From positions 5,043 through 69,042 of the forward strand of contig NZ_JBFTER010000012.1 in NCBI RefSeq assembly GCF_047229345.1: DNA of 64,000 nucleotides. Direction: 5' to 3'. This DNA is from Cellulomonas_A sp047229345 (GTDB taxonomy: Bacteria > Actinomycetota > Actinomycetes > Actinomycetales > Cellulomonadaceae). A program made the translations under genes and the position numbers. Of the stretch, positions 58,727 to 64,000 are shown piece after piece. How positions within the stretch are numbered: position 1 is the stretch's first letter; each line of letters begins with the position of its first letter. The notes beneath the pieces are model-generated. The model saw only the letters and a program-made list of their open reading frames with translations, had not been told where the DNA came from and searched no databases.

Positions 58727-61700
58727 TCAGCGCATCGCCACCACGAAGCGTGCGGCCTCCCGGGCCTCGCGGAGCCGCCGCTCGTAGGTCAGGCCGAGCC
58801 CGAGCAGCACCGCGCCGCCGAGCGCGAGCACGACCCACCACTCGACGACCTGCATCGCGGCGACCGCGGCGGGCGACGCCTGCACGACGGCGACGACGGC
58901 GAGCGCGGCGGCGCCGAGCACGAACGGCGCCTGCCAGCGCCGCACGGCGCCGACGACGACGGCAGCGGTGGCGCCGACGAGCACGAGCACGAGCCGCCAC
59001 ATGGTGGGCTCCCACCACCCGGTCGCGACCGGGACGACCACCGCGAGGAGCAGACCCGGCGCGAGGCAGGCCCACGAGCTCGCGTCCGCGTCGCTGCGGA
59101 GCGCGAGCACCCCCACCGCCAGCAGGGTCGCACCGAGCAGCACGAGCGGTGCGTCGACCGGCACGGTCCCGCCCCGCAAGGCAGCCAGGAGCGCCGCCGC
59201 AGCCGCGAGCACGATCCCGGCAGCCCGCACCTGAGTGGCCCGCACACCGCCGAGGGCGGCGGCGGACGAGGACGCGACCTCACCGCCGGGCACTCCGGCG
59301 ACGGCGTGCTGGACCTGAGCCGCCGTGACGGTGCGCACCTGTGCGTCGCGTGCGGCACGTGCCGCGCCGGCGACCGCGAGGCAGGAACCGACCGCGAGCA
59401 CCGCACCCGGACGCGCGAGATCGGCGGGGTCGTCGGCCGCCGCAGCGAGGCTCGGGGCGGCGGCGGCGAGAGCCACCGGCCAGACGCCCCACGAGCGGGG
59501 AGACGCACCCGCGATCGGCCAGGCGCGGGTCAGGAGCGCGAGGATCCCGGCGAGCACGAGGGCCGCGGCGAGGGCGATCAGCTCGACCCAGGGGCCCGAC
59601 GCGGCGCTCCCGGCGTCCGCGGTGTGCCGGACCGAGGCCGCGGCGGCGAGCAGGGCCGCGACCGCGAGCGGCACGGCGCCCGCGCGAGCGAGGACGCCGG
59701 CCCTCATCAGACCCCAGCCGGCACCGAGCGCGACCGCCGCGACGGCGAGCGTCACGACGGGTCCGCCCCACGGGGCGGGGGTGAGGACGAGCGGCAGGAC
59801 GAGGAAGCCGCCGAGGAACGGCCAGCTCGCGCCGGGGTCGGCGCGCGCCACGACGACGGCGCCGACCCCGGCCACGAGCAGCCCCACCGCCGCGAGGACC
59901 ACGCTCGGGGGCAGGCCCGCCGGCGTGGCGGCGGACGCGAGCCACGCGAGCCCGGCGACCGCGAAGCCGAGCGGGACGAGCGGGGTGCCGAGGACCCGGC
60001 GCGGCGGTGCGGCACCGGTGACGCCCACGACGGCGACCGTCGCGCCGACGGCGAGCAGGGCGAGCGTCCGGCCCAGCGACAGCGACGACGAGGTCGGCGC
60101 GGTGACGGCGACAGCGGTCGGCACCGCCGCGACCGCAGCCACGAGCCAGACGCCGACGCGCCGGGTGGCCGCGGCGACGGGCACCGCCCGGCGGGTCAGC
60201 TCACGCAGCGAACCCGTGAGCAGCACCGCGGCGGGCAGGGACCACGCCTCGACGCCGGCGGGGTCTCCCCCCGGTCCGACGGCCCCGGCGGTCGCGAGCC
60301 GCGCCGGACCGAGCAGGGCCAGGGCGCCGGCGGTCGCGAGCAGGAGCGTGTGGGTGCCGAGCGCGGCTCGGAGCCCTCCGAGGCCGCCCGGTGCCGCAGT
60401 CGGCCCCGGGTTCGGCGCCAGGCTCGGGGTCGGGGTGCGCCCCGGTGCCGCAGCCGGCCCCGGCGTCGGGGTCGGTGGCGGTGTCCCTTCGGGACCTGAG
60501 CCCTCGTGGCTCGGGACCGGCGCTGGGTGCGGTCCCGGTGCGGCGGTCTCGTCCTCGGGTGCCGGGCGCGTCGCTCGGTGAGCGTGCGCCGACGTGACGC
60601 CGTCGGCGTCGCGCACCACCTCCGCGTCGCCGACGGCGGCGCTCGTGCGGCGGACCAGCGCCGCGCTCCCGACGAGCGCCGCCGCCAGCGCACTGGCCGC
60701 GACACCGCGCCGGACGTCGTCCTGGAGGGCGAAGGGCAGCGCCAGGAGCGCGCCCGCGGTGCCCCACCAGGTTGCGGTCCCAGCCCCGGCGCGCCGCACG
60801 GCCACGGCGAGCGCCAGCAGGCCGAGCAGGGCCACGAGCACGTCACCCGGCGGCTCGGTGAGCGTCGCCGCACCGGTGAGCGCCGCCAGGCCCGCGACCG
60901 CCAGACCCACGACGGCGAGGTCGGCGTGCTCGCGTGCCGCCGACGTCCGGCGGGCTGTCCCGAGCGCGAGCACGGCGCCGACCGTGAGCACTGCGAGGGT
61001 GCGCACGAGGCCGGCTCCGGAGTCGCGCACCGCCACGACGGTCGGGACGGCGACCGCTGCGGCGACGGCCCAGGCACCCCACGCGGCGACCCGGAGCTGC
61101 GTGGCCGACGGGTCACCCGCCAGGCGCCAGGCGGCGGCCGCCACGACCGCTGCGGCGGGCAGCGACCACGCCTCGACCGCGACCGCCAGCGGGTCGGTCG
61201 AGCCACCCGCGGCCGAGGGCTGGGCCGCCGCGAGGGCGTGGCCCCACGGGCCCAGGACGGCGAGCGACCCACCCAAGAGCGAGAGGACGTGCCGGGGGCG
61301 CAGGGTCGCCGTCCCCGCTCCGGGGCGCCGCCGCACCGCGGGGACCTCCACGAGCGCGACGAGGACGACGCCGACGACCCCGGCGACGACGTCCCGGGGG
61401 AGCCCGGCGGCGAGCTCGCCGTCGAGGAGGGCGCTCGGCACGGTCGCGAGCGCGAGCCCCGCGCCGAGCAGCGCGACGTCGCCCTCCGCGGCGGCTCGCC
61501 AACGCCGCGCGCCGACCACCGCGAGGACGAGCCCCGCAGGCGCGAGGTAGGCCTCGGGTGTCCCGATGTCGCCGGCAGCGAGCAGCACCCAGGACGCCAC
61601 GGTGCCGAGCGTGAGCGTCCACCAGCGTGCCCAGCGGCGTCCGGGCGCGAGGGACCAGGCGCCGGCGGTGATCGCGGCGACCAGCAGGACGAGCGCGGCG

Positions 61701-64000
61701 TGGGCTGCGGAGCCGGTCGGGGCCGGGCCGGACGCCGTCGCGACGGCAGCTGCGAGCACGGCCCACCCGCCGGCCTCCGCGGCGCGGCGCGCGTGCTCGT
61801 CGTGCCCGGACGCCTCGGCCGCCGTCCCGAGCCGAGGCACGTCGTCCACCGCCGGCCCGCGCGCGAGCACCGGCGCCAGGAGCACCCCGAGGGCGCCGGC
61901 CGTCGCGACCCCGACCGCGAGCGTGCTCCCCGGCAGCACGGAGGCCAGGGCGCGCTCGAGGCCCACGACGGTGAGCGCGCCGAGCGGAGCGACGGCGGCT
62001 GCGGCGACGCGCGCCGAGCGCGGCACCGTCCGGCGACCGCGCACCGCGACCAGCACCGAGCCGGCGAGCGCGACCGTGGCGAGCAGCACGACCAGCGCTC
62101 GGCCCGCGCCGGAGCCGCCCGGGGACGACGCGGCGAACGCCCACGGCCACGCCGTGACGAGCGTCGCGGTGCCGGTCGCGAGCCAGGCGACCCGGTCCGC
62201 CGGCGCACCGCTGCGCCGCACCGCGAGCGCGGTGCAGGCGCCGACGACGAGGCACGCGGTGGCGGTGCGTGCCACCGCCGGGTCGACTCCGCCGCCGACG
62301 AGGGCCACGACCGACGCCGACCAGCCGAGCAGCGCGCCGGCAGCGAGCGCGGCGGCGCGCAGGGCCGCCGGGTGCGTGAACCACCGCCGCGTCCCGACGC
62401 TGAGCGCCGCCGTCGCTGCGAGTGCCGCGGCGAGCGGCCCGGGCGCACCCTGGGACGCCGTCAGGGCGCCGAGCACCGCCACGACCACGACCGTGCGCGC
62501 GGGGGCGCTCACGTCGAGCACCGGCCGCACCTCTGCCGCGTCGCCCACGAACGCGAGCACCGCGAGGACCAGCAGCAGGGCCACGAGACCGGTGCCGACG
62601 AGGCCGGGCCAGGCGCTCGCCAGCGCGACGGGGATCGCGACGAGCACCGCCACGGCGATCCACGACCCGACCCGGGCCTGCCGGCCTGCGGTCCGGGTGA
62701 GCGCGACCGTCGCGGCAGCGCCCAGCACGAGCGCGACCACTGTCGTCCGCCCGGGGGAGACGGCCGGCTCGACGAGCGACGCCGCGGTGACCAGGGGGAG
62801 CGCGACGACGGTGGGGACGCTCGCGAGCAGCGCCACGGTGTGCGCACCCTGTGCGGCCCACGGCTCGCCACGGCCGCGACGCGCGAGGCGCAGCCCGAGC
62901 GTGACCAGCGTCGGCGCCAGCGGCACGAGCGCCCACAGCGCTGCGGCCCCGGCCGCACCGGCCCGGACCAGCAGCACGACCACCGCCAGGGCGGCGACCG
63001 TCGCGAGCGCGCCCGAGACGGTCGCCCAGGCTCGCGCGGCACCGCCGAAGCCGGCGAACGTGGCCGTCGCACCGGAGCCCGCCGTGACGGTCCACGGCCC
63101 GGACGGCGAGCCCGGCGCGGCCGGCCCTGAGGCGGTCGGCCCCGGGGCGGCCGTCCCGGCGGCCGGCGGGACCGCGCCGTCGGCCTGCACGTCCGCCGGG
63201 CCCGTCGTGAGCCGGGCCTGGCCGGCGGCGAGCGCCGAGGCCGCCACCAGGACGGCGACGGAGGCCCATGCCGGGGCGGTCGGTGCGTCCCAGCCCGCAC
63301 CGTCCAGGAGCGCCGCGACGGCTGCCACGCACGTGACGACGGCGACGAGGACCCACGCCAGCGCGCCGAGGACCGCACGCTCGACGGCGTGCCGGTCCGG
63401 GGCGGCGGTCCGACCCGCGAACCGGGCGGTGGTCAGCGCCAGCGCCACGCAGGCGAGCCCGGCGAACCCGCCCGCGGAGGGCAGGAGCGGCGCGAGCAGG
63501 AGCGGTGCGACGGGCACGAGGACGGCGCCGGAGAGCGTGCCGACGCGCAGCCGAGCACGCACTCCCCAGACCGTCAGCGCGGCCCCGCACACGAGCGTCG
63601 CGACGCCCGCGTACACCGCGGGCTCGGCCGGTCGCACGAGCCCGGTCGCCGGGACGGCCCACGCGTCCAGCAGCAGCAGCACGGCCGCGAGACCACCGAC
63701 GGCCTCCGCGCTCGACGTGAGGCCCGACCGGCGCAGCCGGCTCGCGACGGCGAAGACCACCACCGTGCCGACGGCGACCGCGACCGCGCGCCCCACGAGC
63801 GGGATCCAGCCCCAGCTGAAGAGGAGGAACACGATGCTCGCCGCCGCGAGGAGGCTCGCGCCGAGCACCTGCAGCACCGTCTGCACGCGCCAGTGCGGGC
63901 GAGCCGCGCGCGCGGGCGGAGCAGGGACGGACGCCCCGCCGGAGGTCGGCGCAGCGACCGGCACGACCGCGGGCGCCCCCGCTCGCTGGGGGACGGACCG
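58727..64000 (-). CDS. Giant multi-membrane protein (SCO7613 C-terminal-like), 5' end outside the window
   Basis: At least 1757 residues, still open at the right edge. Almost the whole length is Ala/Val/Leu-rich helices separated by short charged turns, roughly fifty hydrophobic segments. The only clear low-complexity break is a Pro/Gly/Thr-rich segment at minus-strand positions about 60390-60600. The first visible part (RPHWRVQTVLQVLGASLLAAASIVFLLFSWGW) matches the layout of large actinobacterial membrane proteins related to Streptomyces SCO7613, whose N-terminus often has a zinc ribbon. Function unknown. Its end is 34 bp from the dop stop. Frame choice is supported by codon use. Confidence 0.8.
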   Translation of the reverse strand, partial: RSVPQRAGAPAVVPVAAPTSGGASVPAPPARAARPHWRVQTVLQVLGASLLAAASIVFLLFSWGWIPLVGRAVAVAVGTVVVFAVASRLRRSGLTSSAEAVGGLAAVLLLLDAWAVPATGLVRPAEPAVYAGVATLVCGAALTVWGVRARLRVGTLSGAVLVPVAPLLLAPLLPSAGGFAGLACVALALTTARFAGRTAAPDRHAVERAVLGALAWVLVAVVTCVAAVAALLDGAGWDAPTAPAWASVAVLVAASALAAGQARLTTGPADVQADGAVPPAAGTAAPGPTASGPAAPGSPSGPWTVTAGSGATATFAGFGGAARAWATVSGALATVAALAVVVLLVRAGAAGAAALWALVPLAPTLVTLGLRLARRGRGEPWAAQGAHTVALLASVPTVVALPLVTAASLVEPAVSPGRTTVVALVLGAAATVALTRTAGRQARVGSWIAVAVLVAIPVALASAWPGLVGTGLVALLLVLAVLAFVGDAAEVRPVLDVSAPARTVVVVAVLGALTASQGAPGPLAAALAATAALSVGTRRWFTHPAALRAAALAAGALLGWSASVVALVGGGVDPAVARTATACLVVGACTALAVRRSGAPADRVAWLATGTATLVTAWPWAFAASSPGGSGAGRALVVLLATVALAGSVLVAVRGRRTVPRSARVAAAAVAPLGALTVVGLERALASVLPGSTLAVGVATAGALGVLLAPVLARGPAVDDVPRLGTAAEASGHDEHARRAAEAGGWAVLAAAVATASGPAPTGSAAHAALVLLVAAITAGAWSLAPGRRWARWWTLTLGTVASWVLLAAGDIGTPEAYLAPAGLVLAVVGARRWRAAAEGDVALLGAGLALATVPSALLDGELAAGLPRDVVAGVVGVVLVALVEVPAVRRRPGAGTATLRPRHVLSLLGGSLAVLGPWGHALAAAQPSAAGGSTDPLAVAVEAWSLPAAAVVAAAAWRLAGDPSATQLRVAAWGAWAVAAAVAVPTVVAVRDSGAGLVRTLAVLTVGAVLALGTARRTSAAREHADLAVVGLAVAGLAALTGAATLTEPPGDVLVALLGLLALAVAVRRAGAGTATWWGTAGALLALPFALQDDVRRGVAASALAAALVGSAALVRRTSAAVGDAEVVRDADGVTSAHAHRATRPAPEDETAAPGPHPAPVPSHEGSGPEGTPPPTPTPGPAAAPGRTPTPSLAPNPGPTAAPGGLGGLRAALGTHTLLLATAGALALLGPARLATAGAVGPGGDPAGVEAWSLPAAVLLTGSLRELTRRAVPVAAATRRVGVWLVAAVAAVPTAVAVTAPTSSSLSLGRTLALLAVGATVAVVGVTGAAPPRRVLGTPLVPLGFAVAGLAWLASAATPAGLPPSVVLAAVGLLVAGVGAVVVARADPGASWPFLGGFLVLPLVLTPAPWGGPVVTLAVAAVALGAGWGLMRAGVLARAGAVPLAVAALLAAAASVRHTADAGSAASGPWVELIALAAALVLAGILALLTRAWPIAGASPRSWGVWPVALAAAAPSLAAAADDPADLARPGAVLAVGSCLAVAGAARAARDAQVRTVTAAQVQHAVAGVPGGEVASSSAAALGGVRATQVRAAGIVLAAAAALLAALRGGTVPVDAPLVLLGATLLAVGVLALRSDADASSWACLAPGLLLAVVVPVATGWWEPTMWRLVLVLVGATAAVVVGAVRRWQAPFVLGAAALAVVAVVQASPAAVAAMQVVEWWVVLALGGAVLLGLGLTYERRLREAREAARFVVAMR

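Overview
The window is chromosomal DNA of a very high-GC actinobacterium, most likely a Cellulomonas-type Micrococcales. The sequence-based reasons are a mycothiol gene (mshC), pupylation-pathway genes (arc, dop), an actinobacterial LexA box of the TCGAAC-N4-GTTCGA type, a SARP regulator, an undecaprenyl-pyrophosphate phosphatase, and many genes whose -10 hexamer (TANNNT) lies only 6-8 nt before the start codon, as in leaderless actinobacterial transcripts. No complete transposon, prophage or CRISPR array was found. Almost everything reads as host chromosome with small decayed or lower-GC patches.

Layout. 1-5.4 kb: acetyltransferase fragment, YbaK-type deacylase, a NarL-type two-component pair, a penicillin-binding-type serine hydrolase with a membrane tail, and a PEBP protein. 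5.5-12.1 kb: the SOS mutasome imuA-imuB-dnaE2 behind a perfect LexA box. 12.2-20.1 kb: small membrane protein, flavin-type oxidase, DapA-like aldolase, 53-aa protein, a 975-aa SARP/NB-ARC regulator divergent from a methyltransferase, and an AI-2E-type permease. 20.3-22.4 kb: tRNA-Leu(GAG) with terminator, two small membrane ORFs of lower GC, and a Fic protein. 22.5-29.1 kb: a hypothetical gene, then a jetA-jetB-jetC (Wadjet/MksFEB-like) operon without the expected jetD nuclease. 29.2-39.3 kb: MFS transporter, decayed fur gene, catalase, an OhrR-like regulator with a clear operator, thioredoxin-reductase-like flavoprotein, 43-aa peptide, a structured non-coding element, alanine dehydrogenase, and small enzymes. 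39.3-48.1 kb: two peptidases, an acidic repeat protein, aldo/keto reductase divergent from uppP, corA, and mshC. 48.2-58.7 kb: PAC2 protein, decayed CGNR gene, TetR with paired operators divergent from a VOC protein, HAD phosphatase, RecB-like nuclease, site-2 protease, tRNA m1A methyltransferase, ARC ATPase and Dop. 58.7-64 kb: a giant multi-membrane protein on the minus strand, running off the window.

How genes work together. ImuA, ImuB and DnaE2 should form the DNA-damage-induced translesion machinery, switched by LexA. JetABC should form an SMC-like complex; without JetD it cannot be called a complete plasmid-cleaving Wadjet. ARC and Dop belong to the Pup-modification pathway, but pup is not in its usual place directly after dop. 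Catalase, OhrR, mycothiol synthesis and the thioredoxin-reductase-like protein belong to oxidative-stress defence; the peroxide regulator gene that normally sits before catalase is broken here.
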